Assembly (NCBI GenBank): GCA_019359725.1
Contig: JAHHGR010000033.1
Location: 1 to 46,187, forward strand
DNA length: 46,187 bases
Direction of reading: 5' to 3'
DNA from: Aphanocapsa lilacina HA4352-LM1
Lineage (GTDB): Bacteria > Cyanobacteriota > Cyanobacteriia > Gloeobacterales > Gloeobacteraceae
Positions 9,625 through 18,143 of the stretch are shown piece after piece. The position numbers and the translations under genes are program-made. Every line of letters begins with the position of its first letter. The first letter of the stretch is position 1. Below the pieces are notes generated by a model. The model did not search any database. It was not told the DNA's origin and was given only the letters and a program-made list of their open reading frames with translations.

Positions 9625-9687
9625 AGATCCTCATCGGGCCAAACCTCGCCTATTTTAAGCCAGAGGTGTACCCGCGCCCCGCCAATG

Positions 9688-10509
9688 TTACGGGAGGGCC
9701 GCAATCCACTTGGCAATCGCCCGGATCGCCTCCGGATCCACCGGCAGATCCGCCGTGAGATTCTCGGCAGGAGATCGCCAGCCGTCGGCGCGCACCAGCC
9801 AATGATCGAGACCGCTCAGCAACAGACGCACCGCCCCATCCACCTGGCTGGCCAGCCGCGCCGATTCGGCTGGCGGAAAAACCCAATCGTGCTCCCCCTG
9901 CACCACCAACGTCGGCATGCGAATCTGCATCCCGGCAGGCAAAAACGACTTGCGACGACCGTACTCGGCCTGTACTCGCGCAAGCGCCTCCCGTTGGCCG
10001 GCAGGGGGAAGGTCGGCCATCGCTTCGGCCGCCGCCGCTCGAAAACCCATCAATTCGCTCACCGGGCTGATGGGCGGGGCGATAAGCACCACACCCCGCA
10101 GTTGCTCCGGCCCCAGGCGGCTTGCCGCTACCGCCGCGAGCGTGCAGCCGATGGCGTGGCCCAGCAGCACGGGCCGCCCGCCCAACTCCGCAAAGCGACC
10201 GGCCGCATGCTCGATGAGGGCCACAAAATCGTCGAGGGCCGCAGGCGGCCCGGCAAATTCACCGCCGCTGCGGCCCACCCCGCGCCCCTCGCTGCGCAGC
10301 GAGGCGATCCGGTGCCCGGCAAGTCCGGCTGCGATCTGGGCGAGCGGAGCGAACCCGACGTCGGTGTCGTTGCCGTTGCGATCGCCAAGGCCCGTCGCCG
10401 GGGCGAAGATCACCCCTGCCACCGGGGTATCGGGGGCGATCAATTCGCCCCCCAGCACGGTGCCGTCCGCCAGGGCGATCTCGATTTCAAAGGCGTCAAA
10501 GGGTCTCAA
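9688..10509 (-). CDS. Alpha/beta-hydrolase fold protein lacking the nucleophile
   Basis: A 273-residue alpha/beta-hydrolase of the serine-aminopeptidase S33 or lysophospholipase type. The oxyanion region ([12 protein letters not shown]), the acid residue in [10 protein letters not shown] and the final histidine in LDHWLV are all recognisable. The nucleophile elbow, normally G-x-S-x-G, reads GHAIG with Ala119 in place of serine (codon GCC, 10153-10155). As written the protein cannot use the normal serine mechanism, so it may be a binding or scaffold protein, or use another residue. The reading frame is intact, arguing against recent decay. It is transcribed divergently from infC and upstream of argZ/agrE. 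Confidence 0.8.
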   Translation of the reverse strand: MRPFDAFEIEIALADGTVLGGELIAPDTPVAGVIFAPATGLGDRNGNDTDVGFAPLAQIAAGLAGHRIASLRSEGRGVGRSGGEFAGPPAALDDFVALIEHAAGRFAELGGRPVLLGHAIGCTLAAVAASRLGPEQLRGVVLIAPPISPVSELMGFRAAAAEAMADLPPAGQREALARVQAEYGRRKSFLPAGMQIRMPTLVVQGEHDWVFPPAESARLASQVDGAVRLLLSGLDHWLVRADGWRSPAENLTADLPVDPEAIRAIAKWIAALP

Positions 10510-10536
10510 GGCCTGGATTCCGTTGGTTTGAGCAAC

Positions 10537-10565
10537 TTGACAGGGCAGGTCGGAAAACTTACCCT
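10537..10565 (+). promoter_or_regulatory. Possible infC promoter
   Basis: A perfect TTGACA hexamer (10537-10542) lies in the space between the divergent hydrolase gene and infC. At the usual 17-base spacing the -10 would be TACCCT (10560-10565), a poor match. The better-looking TAATAG at 10565 gives a 22-base spacer. The assignment is tentative. Confidence 0.3.
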
Positions 10566-10668
10566 AATAGTATCAACACACAAATTTCCAATCCAACTGC
10601 GGCCTGGGCAAATGCTCTGGCTTGCTTTATTTTTTGGAAGATTTTCTCGCCTGGAGGCTCCTCAAAGA

Positions 10669-11211
10669 TTGGTCATTAAGAAGCGCTCAGACCGGGGTCA
10701 AGCCAACCTCCCCATGATCAACGAGCGGATCCGCTTTCCGAAGATCCGAGCTATCGACGCCGATGGCACCCAGTTGGGAATCATGCACCCGCGCGATGCC
10801 CTGCGCATCGCCGAAGAACGCAACCTCGATCTGGTAGTGGTCAGCGAAGACGCCCAGCCGCCGGTCTGCCGAATTATGGATTACGGCAAATACAAATTCG
10901 AACAAGAGAAACGGGCCAAAGAAGCGCGCAAGAAACAGCACACCGCCGACGTCAAAGAAGTCAAGATGCGCTATACGATTGGTGAGCACGACTATCAGGT
11001 GCGTCTGCGCGATACGATCCGCTTTCTCAAGGACGGCGACAAGGTCAAAGCGACCATCATGTTTCGGGGCCGCGAGATCCAGCACGCCAATCTGGCCAAG
11101 GATCTGCTCATGCAGCTTGCCGCCGACTCCGCCGAGATTGGCGAGGTGCAGCAGGAACCCTCGGTGGAGGGCCGCAACATGATTATGATCCTCTCTCCCA
11201 AGCGTACGTAA
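10669..11211 (+). CDS. infC: Translation initiation factor IF-3
   Basis: IF-3 binds the 30S subunit, prevents premature subunit joining and proofreads start codons. The conserved core is unmistakable: [62 protein letters not shown]. The start needs care. ATG 10714 would cut off residues that are conserved in cyanobacterial IF-3 ([13 protein letters not shown] before INERI). I use TTG 10669, which has GGAGG 11 bases upstream (10653-10657). An in-frame ATT at 10675 is another candidate and would parallel the AUU start used for infC autoregulation in enterobacteria. The 3' end overlaps convergent prmC by 29 bases. Confidence 0.9.
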   Translation: MVIKKRSDRGQANLPMINERIRFPKIRAIDADGTQLGIMHPRDALRIAEERNLDLVVVSEDAQPPVCRIMDYGKYKFEQEKRAKEARKKQHTADVKEVKMRYTIGEHDYQVRLRDTIRFLKDGDKVKATIMFRGREIQHANLAKDLLMQLAADSAEIGEVQQEPSVEGRNMIMILSPKRT

Positions 11212-12046
11212 CCACAATGCGCTCGATCCCCGCCCAGTCGGGCACCGTGCGGGTTCCGGCGTAGCGACTGTCGCGGGCCAATAATTGCACTACCGTCTGG
11301 GCCTGACCCGCCATCACTTCGAGAGCGAGAATGCCGCCGGGCCGTAAATACCGGGCGCCGCCCTCGATGATTTGGCGAACGGCATGCAGACCGTCTTCAC
11401 CGCCGTCAAGGGCCGTGTGCGGTTCGTGCAGGCGCACCTCGGGCATCAGTGCGACGATTTCAGCGCTCGGGATGTAGGGCGGGTTGCTCAACACGGCATC
11501 GAAAGGTTCCGCGGGCAAAGGCTCAAACCAGTCTCCCCGCAGCAGATGCACCCGACCCGACAGCCCATAGCGCTCGCAATTGACCCCTGCCACCGCGAGG
11601 GCCGCCTCCGAAGCGTCCACCGCCCAGACTGTAGCCCCGGGCAACTCCTGGGCCACCGCGACGGCGATTGCCCCGGAGCCGGTGCCCAAATCCACCACCT
11701 GCGCCCCGGCACAGGAGCGGCAAAAATCGACCGCAATATCCACCAGCGCTTCGGTCTCCGGTCGGGGAATGAGCACTGCAGGATTCACCTGCAGTTCCAG
11801 ATCGCGCCAGTGGGCGTTGCCCAACAGGTACTGCAGGGGCATCGCCTCGTCAATGCGCCGCCCCCAGAAGGCGGCGAGCCGATCGCGGTGCACTTCGAGC
11901 GCTTGCGGCCCGCCAAGGCGTACCCGCAGCCGGTCGAGACCGGTCACCGCTTCGATCAGATAGTCGATTTCGGCCGGATCGATGTCGTGGACCCGGGCCT
12001 CGGCCAGGGCTTGCTCCCGCCAACCGCCGGCCGGCTGTCCCACCAC
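11183..12046 (-). CDS. prmC: Release-factor glutamine methyltransferase PrmC
   Basis: A 287-residue class I SAM-dependent methyltransferase that methylates the GGQ glutamine of RF1 and RF2. The N-terminal helical domain carries [11 protein letters not shown] and [12 protein letters not shown]. The SAM-binding motif is [16 protein letters not shown] (about residues 118-133), and the catalytic NPPY motif follows in [13 protein letters not shown]. Length and domain order are normal. It is convergent with infC with a 29-base overlap, and 7 bases separate it from the end of the upstream Tic22-like gene on the same strand, so the two may be co-transcribed. Confidence 0.93.
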   Translation of the reverse strand: MVGQPAGGWREQALAEARVHDIDPAEIDYLIEAVTGLDRLRVRLGGPQALEVHRDRLAAFWGRRIDEAMPLQYLLGNAHWRDLELQVNPAVLIPRPETEALVDIAVDFCRSCAGAQVVDLGTGSGAIAVAVAQELPGATVWAVDASEAALAVAGVNCERYGLSGRVHLLRGDWFEPLPAEPFDAVLSNPPYIPSAEIVALMPEVRLHEPHTALDGGEDGLHAVRQIIEGGARYLRPGGILALEVMAGQAQTVVQLLARDSRYAGTRTVPDWAGIERIVVTYAWERGS

Positions 12047-12053
12047 CGCCGCG

Positions 12054-12872
12054 CTACGGCTTCGGGGCGGAAGAAGCCGGGGTCACCGAAGCCGGGGCCG
12101 TACCCGGGGCGGTGGCCTTCTTCAGCGACTGTACGTACTCCACCGCCTTGAAGGAAGGCACGAAGGTCAGCTTGTTAAATTCGGCGTCGTTCTTGCCTTC
12201 GAGCATGTTGCCCACCACCGCGTCGAGGGGAGCGACCTCGATATTCATTTGCTTGGCCAGTTCCGGCTTGGAGCGCTTTATTTGATCGACGTTGCGTTCG
12301 AGATCGTCTTTGTCGAAGAACAGCGGCACGTACTGCTTGTTGTCCTTTTCAAAGGTGACAAAACCTTTGGCCTTGGTCTTTTCGTCGGTACCCATGGCGT
12401 AGAAGACCGGGATGCCCGGGAAGTCCTTGGTCTTGGGGTCCACTTTCTTGGCCAGATCCAGGGCGGCGGTGACCGTCTTGGGATCGGACTGGAACTGGAA
12501 ATTGACTTTGTTCTCTTTTTTCTTCTGTTCTTCTTTGGCCGCTTTAAAGGCTTGTCCGAGGCTAATGACACCGATTTGTGATTCTTTGGCGGCTTTGTCG
12601 TTGCTCTTTTGGAGATTGCCGTAGGCTTCCTTGGCAGCGTTCTGGTCCAGGAACAGCCAGAGGATGGAGGTGTCCTTTTTGGTCTTGTCGTCTTTGAGGG
12701 TGACGATGAGGGGGTTGCCCTTGGTGTCGGCGATCAAAAAGACCGGGACGGAATCGAGCTTTTTGATCACCTCGTCCTCGGGGATCGCCCGGGCGGGCGT
12801 GCAGGTCATCAGCGAAGTCAGGAAGGCGGCGAAGCCCAACGCGGCGACTCTCTGCAATGAACGTTGTTGCAT
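12054..12872 (-). CDS. Tic22-like family protein (copy 1)
   Basis: A 272-residue secreted protein with a signal peptide (AALGFAAFLTSLMTCTPARA) and the Tic22 fold, two half-repeats beginning at VPVFLIADTKGNPLIV and IPVFYAM. In cyanobacteria Tic22 homologues act in the periplasm or lumen as chaperones for outer-membrane biogenesis, while in plants they are plastid import factors. The middle is lysine-rich (KKDTS, EEQKKKENK) and the C-terminus is low-complexity Pro/Ala/Thr. A paralogue follows upstream at 12968-13723, so this is a tandem duplication. Thylakoid targeting cannot be judged from the sequence. Confidence 0.85.
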   Translation of the reverse strand: MQQRSLQRVAALGFAAFLTSLMTCTPARAIPEDEVIKKLDSVPVFLIADTKGNPLIVTLKDDKTKKDTSILWLFLDQNAAKEAYGNLQKSNDKAAKESQIGVISLGQAFKAAKEEQKKKENKVNFQFQSDPKTVTAALDLAKKVDPKTKDFPGIPVFYAMGTDEKTKAKGFVTFEKDNKQYVPLFFDKDDLERNVDQIKRSKPELAKQMNIEVAPLDAVVGNMLEGKNDAEFNKLTFVPSFKAVEYVQSLKKATAPGTAPASVTPASSAPKP

Positions 12873-12967
12873 GATGCTCCAGGGAATGTATAGGTTGTCT
12901 GAATGACGAGCCGATAGCAGCCCTTGTCATCGTAGTGCAAGACGGCAAAACCGGGAATGGGGTTCCT

Positions 12968-13723
12968 CTATTTGGGTTTGCTGTCCTTCTGGACGGTCTT
13001 GGCATAATCGAGGGCGTCTTTGGCCGGAATGAAAGTGATCTTTTGCGAGTCGTTATCGTTTTTACCGTTCAATATCGTGCCGACGATCGAATCGAGGGTA
13101 GTCGCTTCGACAGAAAGATTCTTGGGCAGATCGGAGCGCACTTTGCGCAGCTCAAGCAGGTTGCGCTGCAGGTCCACCTCCGAGAAAAACATTGGCAGGT
13201 ACTCCTGGCCTTCGCGCTTGAGCGTCAGAATGCCATTGCCCGAGCCACCGGAAAGAAAGAACACCGGTACCCCTTGAAACATCTTGAAATTGGGATCTTT
13301 TTTGCGAAAGAACTCGGTAGCATACTCGACGCTTTTGGGGCTGCTCAGAAACTGGAAGCGCACCTTGGCGCTCTGTTTCTTTTGTTCGTCTTTGGCGACT
13401 TTGTAGGCCTGGCCGAGGCTGGTGATCGCCACGCGGTAGGTCTTGTTCTTGTCGGGGTTCTGGGTCTTGACCACCTGCATCGCCTGTTTGGCCAGGGCCG
13501 GGTCGAGGTAGAAGTTCAAGACTGCCGTGTTCTTGTCGTTTTTGGGAACCAGCAGCAGCGGGGTGTTCTTGGCGTCGGCAATGGTGAAGACCGGGACAAG
13601 GTTGAGCTTGGCGACAAGCTGATCTTCAGAAAGGGCAAAGGCGAAAGACGCTTGGAACAAAAAAGCGAGGGCGGCGAGGGCCGAGGCGACCAACCGGAAA
13701 GGCATAGCTCCGGAAAAATTCAT
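12968..13723 (-). CDS. Tic22-like family protein (copy 2)
   Basis: A 251-residue paralogue of the downstream Tic22-like protein, with the same blocks (VPVFTIADAKNTPLLLV, AITSLGQAYKVAKDEQKK, VPVFFLSGG, LPMFFSEVDLQRNL, FIPAKDALDYA). A signal peptide spans about residues 1-30 (FRLVASALAALAFLFQASFAFA). The start is taken at ATG 13723; a GTG at 13741 would add six residues, and ATG 13705 would also preserve the signal peptide. It lacks the long C-terminal Pro/Ala tail of copy 1. The gap of 95 bases between the copies shows no obvious terminator. It is divergent from sixA. Confidence 0.85.
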   Translation of the reverse strand: MNFSGAMPFRLVASALAALAFLFQASFAFALSEDQLVAKLNLVPVFTIADAKNTPLLLVPKNDKNTAVLNFYLDPALAKQAMQVVKTQNPDKNKTYRVAITSLGQAYKVAKDEQKKQSAKVRFQFLSSPKSVEYATEFFRKKDPNFKMFQGVPVFFLSGGSGNGILTLKREGQEYLPMFFSEVDLQRNLLELRKVRSDLPKNLSVEATTLDSIVGTILNGKNDNDSQKITFIPAKDALDYAKTVQKDSKPK

Positions 13724-13786
13724 GGCGTAACCCAGTTGCACGGGGATATATTAGCTCATTGTGCCGGTACGACCGGAAGGGCTTCG

Positions 13787-14263
13787 ATGGATCTTCTTAT
13801 CCTGCGGCATGGGATCGCCGAGGAGCGCGGTACACGCGACAACGACGACGAGCGAATTCTCACCGACGAGGGGCGCAAAAAAACGCGCCGCATCGCCCGG
13901 CGTCTGGCCCAACTGGATGTGAAGCTTCAAGTTGCGCTTACCAGCCCCCTCGCGCGCGCGCAGCAGACGGCTGAGATCTTGATCGACGAAGGCGTCGCGC
14001 CGCGCCTGGAGCGCTTCGCTCCTCTGGCCCCAGGCGGTGCCCTGTCGGGTCTGCGCGTTTGGCTGGAGAGCAATCCCGACTTGCAGGCGGTGGGGCTGGT
14101 GGGTCACCAGCCGGATCTTGGTTTGTGGGTGGAGACTTTGCTTTGGGGGAGCGCCCAGCAGGGGCTCGACATCAAAAAGGCGGGGGTGGTGCGCATCGAC
14201 CTGCCCCATCCCGAAGGCCAGGGGCGGCTGGTGTGGTTTTTGCCTCCGAGGGTACTGCTGTGA
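13787..14263 (+). CDS. sixA: Phosphohistidine phosphatase SixA
   Basis: A 158-residue histidine-phosphatase family protein. The N-terminal catalytic motif is LILRHGIAEE (Arg7, His8, Gly9), and a second conserved histidine is in VGLVGHQPDL. SixA removes phosphate from histidine residues of signalling proteins. The start at 13787 has GGAAGG (13775-13780) at a six-base spacing. The stop codon overlaps the GTG start of glpK (GTGA, 14260-14263), so glycerol kinase translation is probably coupled to it. Confidence 0.88.
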   Translation: MDLLILRHGIAEERGTRDNDDERILTDEGRKKTRRIARRLAQLDVKLQVALTSPLARAQQTAEILIDEGVAPRLERFAPLAPGGALSGLRVWLESNPDLQAVGLVGHQPDLGLWVETLLWGSAQQGLDIKKAGVVRIDLPHPEGQGRLVWFLPPRVLL

Positions 14264-15726
14264 GCGGGGCGATTCTGGCCCTCGATCTGGGTACGACGGG
14301 CATCCGGGCGCTGCTGTTCGACCTGTCCGGGGCGGTGGCGGCAGGAGCCTACCGGGAACTGGCGCAGATCTATCCGCAGCCGGGCTGGGTCGAGCACGAC
14401 CCGCAGATAATCTGGCAGCTTACCTGCGAAGTAGTGGCCGAGGTCCAGGCGCAAAGTGCAGCGCGCATCGCCGCGGTGGGCCTCACCAACCAGCGCGAGA
14501 CGTGCCTGTTGTGGGATACGGCCACCGGCACCCCCCACGGCAACGCGATCGTCTGGCAGGACCGCCGCACCGCCGCACTGTGCCAGAAATTGCGCGCCGA
14601 AGGCTGGGAAGCCCCTATCCAGCAGCGCACCGGTCTGGTGATCGACGCCTATTTTTCGGCCACCAAACTGGCCTGGTTGCTGGCCCACCGCCAGCCTTAC
14701 TATCCCGGCCTCAAAGCGGGCACCATCGACAGCTGGATTATCTGGAAGCTCACCGGCGGGCGGGTGCACGCCACGGACACCAGCAACGCCTCGCGCACGA
14801 TGCTGTTCAATTTGCACACCCGCGACTGGGATCCGGAACTTTTGGAGCTGCTGGCCATCCCGGCGGAAATTTTGCCTGCGATCAAACCTTCCCTCGGGGT
14901 GCTCGCCGAGACCGACGCGCGGATCTTGCGTTACAGCGCGCCGATAGCGGGCATCCTGGGCGACCAGCAGGCGGCGCTTTTCGCCCACGGCTGCGACCGG
15001 CCGGGCCTGGTCAAATGCACCTACGGCACGGGTTCGTTTCTGGTGGCCCACACGGGCGATCAACCCGTCCGCTCGCGCCACCAACTGCTGACCACCGTCG
15101 CCTGGAGCGACCGTACCGCCACCGGCTACGCACTGGAAGGGGCGCTCTTTACGACCGGCGCGAGCGTGCAGTGGCTGCGCGACGGCCTCGGGCTCATCGA
15201 GACTGCCGAGGAGAGTGAGGCGCTCGCTGCGGGTGTGCCCGACAGCGGCGGCGTCTACTTTGTCCCCGCCCTGAGCGGTCTGGGGGCTCCCCACTGGGAT
15301 ATGGGGGCGCGCGGGTTGCTGATTGGCCTCACCCGCGGCAGCGGCCGGGGCCAGATAGCCAGAGCGGTCCTCGAAGCGATCGCCTTTCAGACGCGGGAGG
15401 TGACCGATGCCCTCGCCGCCGACATGGGCACGCCCCTCGCCCGGCTCAAAGTGGACGGCGGCGCGGTGCGCAACAACTTGCTGATGCAGTTGCAGGCGGA
15501 CGTACTGGGGGTGCCGGTCGAGAGGCCGCAGCTTATCGATACCACCGCCCAGGGCGCCGCCTTTGCCGCCGGCCTGGGGATCGGCTTTTGGCGCGACTAC
15601 GCCGAATTGGTGGCAGCGCGGCCTCTCGACCATGTCTTCAAACCGGGCGAGCGGCAACTGGCTCTGCAGGCGCATTATGCAGTCTGGCAGCGGGCGGTCG
15701 AGCGCGCGCGCGCGTGGGTGCGTTAG
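14260..15726 (+). CDS. glpK: Glycerol kinase
   Basis: A 488-residue FGGY-family kinase that makes sn-glycerol 3-phosphate from glycerol and ATP. The N-terminal phosphate loop is LALDLGTTGIRALLFD. Substrate residues are in TNQRETCLLWD and GLVIDAYFSATK, the catalytic aspartate in ILGDQQAALFA, and the second-half signature in KCTYGTGSFLV. The start is GTG 14260, overlapping the sixA stop by four bases and preceded by GAGGG (14248-14252). The usual TTSSR of glycerol kinases is TTGIR here, a modest deviation, so another polyol is possible, though glycerol remains the best call. No clear terminator follows. Confidence 0.85.
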   Translation: MSGAILALDLGTTGIRALLFDLSGAVAAGAYRELAQIYPQPGWVEHDPQIIWQLTCEVVAEVQAQSAARIAAVGLTNQRETCLLWDTATGTPHGNAIVWQDRRTAALCQKLRAEGWEAPIQQRTGLVIDAYFSATKLAWLLAHRQPYYPGLKAGTIDSWIIWKLTGGRVHATDTSNASRTMLFNLHTRDWDPELLELLAIPAEILPAIKPSLGVLAETDARILRYSAPIAGILGDQQAALFAHGCDRPGLVKCTYGTGSFLVAHTGDQPVRSRHQLLTTVAWSDRTATGYALEGALFTTGASVQWLRDGLGLIETAEESEALAAGVPDSGGVYFVPALSGLGAPHWDMGARGLLIGLTRGSGRGQIARAVLEAIAFQTREVTDALAADMGTPLARLKVDGGAVRNNLLMQLQADVLGVPVERPQLIDTTAQGAAFAAGLGIGFWRDYAELVAARPLDHVFKPGERQLALQAHYAVWQRAVERARAWVR

Positions 15727-15846
15727 TGAGAAACCTTCCCCCCAGGAGGGAGACGCCTGACCACCTTTGTCTATCCTGGTGCTGCTCTCCCGTTGCACAG
15801 CGAGCCCTTACAGTAGTCGTCGAAACGATTACCACCAGGCGACACC

Positions 15847-16587
15847 ATGGCTGAGAACACAGCAGGACTTGGGGAGCAGGCGCTCAATAAAGTGGCCGAG
15901 ATCGGCCTGTCAAGTCAACTTCGCGAAGTGGAGAACATGGATGTCTCCATCAAGACCGACCCGCTCAAATTGATCACCGGCGAGGTCGATTCAGTCAGCG
16001 TCGAGGGCGAAGGCTTGGTGATGCAGAAGAACCTGCGCGTCGAGAAGATGGAGATAGAGGTGGGTCGCATCTCGATCAACCCGCTGGCGGCGGCGATGGG
16101 CAAAATCGAATTGGAGCGTCCCACCGAGGCCACCTGCCGCGTCCTGCTTACCGAGGCCGATATCAACCGCTCCTTCAACTCTGAATACATCCTCGGCATG
16201 CTCCAGAACTTGCAGGTGGATGCGGATAGCCAGATGCTCACCATCGACACCCGCCGTGTCGATCTAAAACTGCCGGGCAATGACCGCATCCGCATGCAGG
16301 CACGCATTTTCATTCACCAGACGCGCGAAGAGCGCGAAGTTGCCTTTGACGCTCGCCTGGTAGGGGATAGGCAGGCCAACCGTATCCGTCTGGAGGACGT
16401 GCAGTACCCCGAGGGTGAAGCGCTCTCGCCGCAACTTACCGAGGGGCTATTGCACAAAGCCAACGAGCTGGGCAACATCGGCAACTTCGAACTGGACGAC
16501 ATGTCCTTGAAGCTGCTCGAATTCGAGGTGCGCCCGGGGGCATTGCAAATTCTCGTCGAAATCTACGCCGAGCAATTTCCTGCCTGA
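15847..16587 (+). CDS. DUF2993 family protein (LmeA-like)
   Basis: A 246-residue protein with the DUF2993 pattern: GLGEQALNKVAEIGL, a core of alternating beta strands (ITGEVDSVSVEGEGLVMQ, LRVEKMEIEV), FNSEYILGMLQNL, and the C-terminal strand FEVRPGALQILVEIYAEQ. Relatives in Actinobacteria (LmeA) bind phosphatidylinositides in the envelope; many cyanobacteria have several copies of unknown role. No signal peptide or membrane segment is seen, so it may be cytoplasmic or membrane-associated. The start at 15847 is the first in-frame ATG. The gene stands alone between glpK and the convergent photolyase. Confidence 0.8.
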   Translation: MAENTAGLGEQALNKVAEIGLSSQLREVENMDVSIKTDPLKLITGEVDSVSVEGEGLVMQKNLRVEKMEIEVGRISINPLAAAMGKIELERPTEATCRVLLTEADINRSFNSEYILGMLQNLQVDADSQMLTIDTRRVDLKLPGNDRIRMQARIFIHQTREEREVAFDARLVGDRQANRIRLEDVQYPEGEALSPQLTEGLLHKANELGNIGNFELDDMSLKLLEFEVRPGALQILVEIYAEQFPA

Positions 16588-16591
16588 GCGC

Positions 16592-18064
16592 TCAGTCGCC
16601 TCTGGCGTTTTGCGCGTAGGCCAGGCGCATCCGTTCGAGATTGCGGGCCTTGGCTTGTTCGTGATCGACGATGGGCTGCGGATAGTCGCAGCCCACGACG
16701 CAGCCCGCCTGCCTTTGCACCGGTACAGGTGCTCTCCAGGGCTCGTAGATAAATTCGGCGGGCACCCGGGCGAGCTTCGGCAGGTAGCGGCGGACGTAAT
16801 GGCCTTCGGGGTCGTACTTTTTAGCAAAGCTGATCGGGCTGTAGACCCGGTAGTAGGCGTTAAAAAAAGCGCTCGCCGAAAGCCACATCCAGTTGCTCGC
16901 GTTGAGGCTCCAGTCTTGATCGAGCAGCAAGCGATCGAAGACGGCCTGGCCTTTTTCCCAACTCACCCACAGATCCCCGCGCGTGAGAAAGCAGGCGACC
17001 GCGTGGCGGCTCAGGTGGTGCAGCCAGCCCTCGACGCGCAGCTGGGTCATCGCGGCGTCGATCCACGGAAAGCCCGTGCGCGCCTCGCTCCAGGCAGCCA
17101 GGTACTCAGGGTTGTCGTCCCAGGGAATCTGGCGGCACACGGGATTGCCTTCCATGCGGTCGTAGTTGGGGGTCGCGTAGCCCACGGTATAAAAAAATTC
17201 GCGCCAGAGGAGCTGACCAGTGAGCGACACCGGCGGCTCGGTGTGCTTGCCCACCTCCCGATAGACTTTTTGGACCTCGGCGTAAAAGGTTCTAGCCGAA
17301 AGGCAGCCGAATTTGAGGTGTGCTCCCAAAGCAGTGGTGGAGGGCGGAGCGAAAGCGGTAGGGTCGGTGTCGGGTTTGGCGAATCCGGCCGAGCGCTGCC
17401 GGTCGGATAGATAGACGTGCAGCCGCCGCAGCCCTTCCCCTTCGCCTCCCGGTGGAATCATCCCCCCGGACGGGCACTCGGGATCGGGATAACCCAACTG
17501 CGCCAGAGTCGGGATGCCATATTCCGCATCCAGCGCACCCGGCGGCGGCAGGTGCGACGGAGCGGCAACGGGGGCGGCCGGTTCGCCCAGTTTTGCTGCC
17601 AATCGCCCGAAGGCACCGTAGGAGGCGGGCACCTTCCCACGGCCCAACTCGATAATTTCGTCGGGGTCGTAGAGTGTATGGGCGGTAGGGCAAATCACCT
17701 GCACCCCGGCGCGCTCGGCCATCGAGCGGATCGCTTCATCGCGAGCGCAGGCGTAGGGCTCGGTGTCCCTCTCGAAACACAGTCTGCCGATTTGCCAATC
17801 TGAAAGTGCGCGCTCAAGCACCTCCTGGGGGTTGCCCCGCAAAACAATCAGGCGCGAGCTAAGTCGGCGGAGGTTTCCATCGAGCTCCCCCAGGCTTTCG
17901 AGCAAAAACCGCATCCGGTTGACACCGACCCGCTCAGGATTCACGAACCACGGATCGACGATGAAGGTCGGGTAAAGACGTGCGGCGTCCCGGGCTGCCG
18001 CAAGCAAAGCGGGGTTGTCGTGCATACGCAACCCCTTGCGAAACCAGAGCATCGTGCAGGTCAT
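16592..18064 (-). CDS. Photolyase/cryptochrome of the eukaryotic (6-4) type
   Basis: A 490-residue flavoprotein with an antenna-domain N-terminus (MLWFRKGLRMHDNPAL) and a C-terminal FAD domain. The FAD domain matches animal (6-4) photolyases and cryptochromes: GAHLKFGCLSARTFY, LLWREFFYTVG, FPWIDAAMTQLRVEGWLHH, CFLTRGDLWVSWEKG, NWMWLSASAFF. His350 and His354 in HHLSRH match the pair required for (6-4) repair, where CPD photolyases have asparagine. Asn388 (WSLNAS) sits where repair enzymes have Asn and type I insect cryptochromes have Cys. The likely function is light-driven repair of (6-4) photoproducts. The C-terminus is short (about 50 residues after the FAD domain), without a long signalling tail. 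Confidence 0.88.
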   Translation of the reverse strand: MTCTMLWFRKGLRMHDNPALLAAARDAARLYPTFIVDPWFVNPERVGVNRMRFLLESLGELDGNLRRLSSRLIVLRGNPQEVLERALSDWQIGRLCFERDTEPYACARDEAIRSMAERAGVQVICPTAHTLYDPDEIIELGRGKVPASYGAFGRLAAKLGEPAAPVAAPSHLPPPGALDAEYGIPTLAQLGYPDPECPSGGMIPPGGEGEGLRRLHVYLSDRQRSAGFAKPDTDPTAFAPPSTTALGAHLKFGCLSARTFYAEVQKVYREVGKHTEPPVSLTGQLLWREFFYTVGYATPNYDRMEGNPVCRQIPWDDNPEYLAAWSEARTGFPWIDAAMTQLRVEGWLHHLSRHAVACFLTRGDLWVSWEKGQAVFDRLLLDQDWSLNASNWMWLSASAFFNAYYRVYSPISFAKKYDPEGHYVRRYLPKLARVPAEFIYEPWRAPVPVQRQAGCVVGCDYPQPIVDHEQAKARNLERMRLAYAQNARGD

Positions 18065-18143
18065 AGCAGGGTGTCACTCGAGCTTGAAGGCGGCCAATCA
18101 GCTTAACCTACAACCTGCCTGCCGAGCCTTTGCCCGCGGCGGT

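Noticed and set aside
9337..10668. Large in-frame extension upstream of infC
   Set aside because: Basic, low-complexity product antisense to the argZ and hydrolase genes; IF-3 has normal length when started near 10669.
14104..15798. Minus-strand frame of 564 codons across glpK
   Set aside because: Antisense shadow of a complete glycerol kinase; no domain in its translation.
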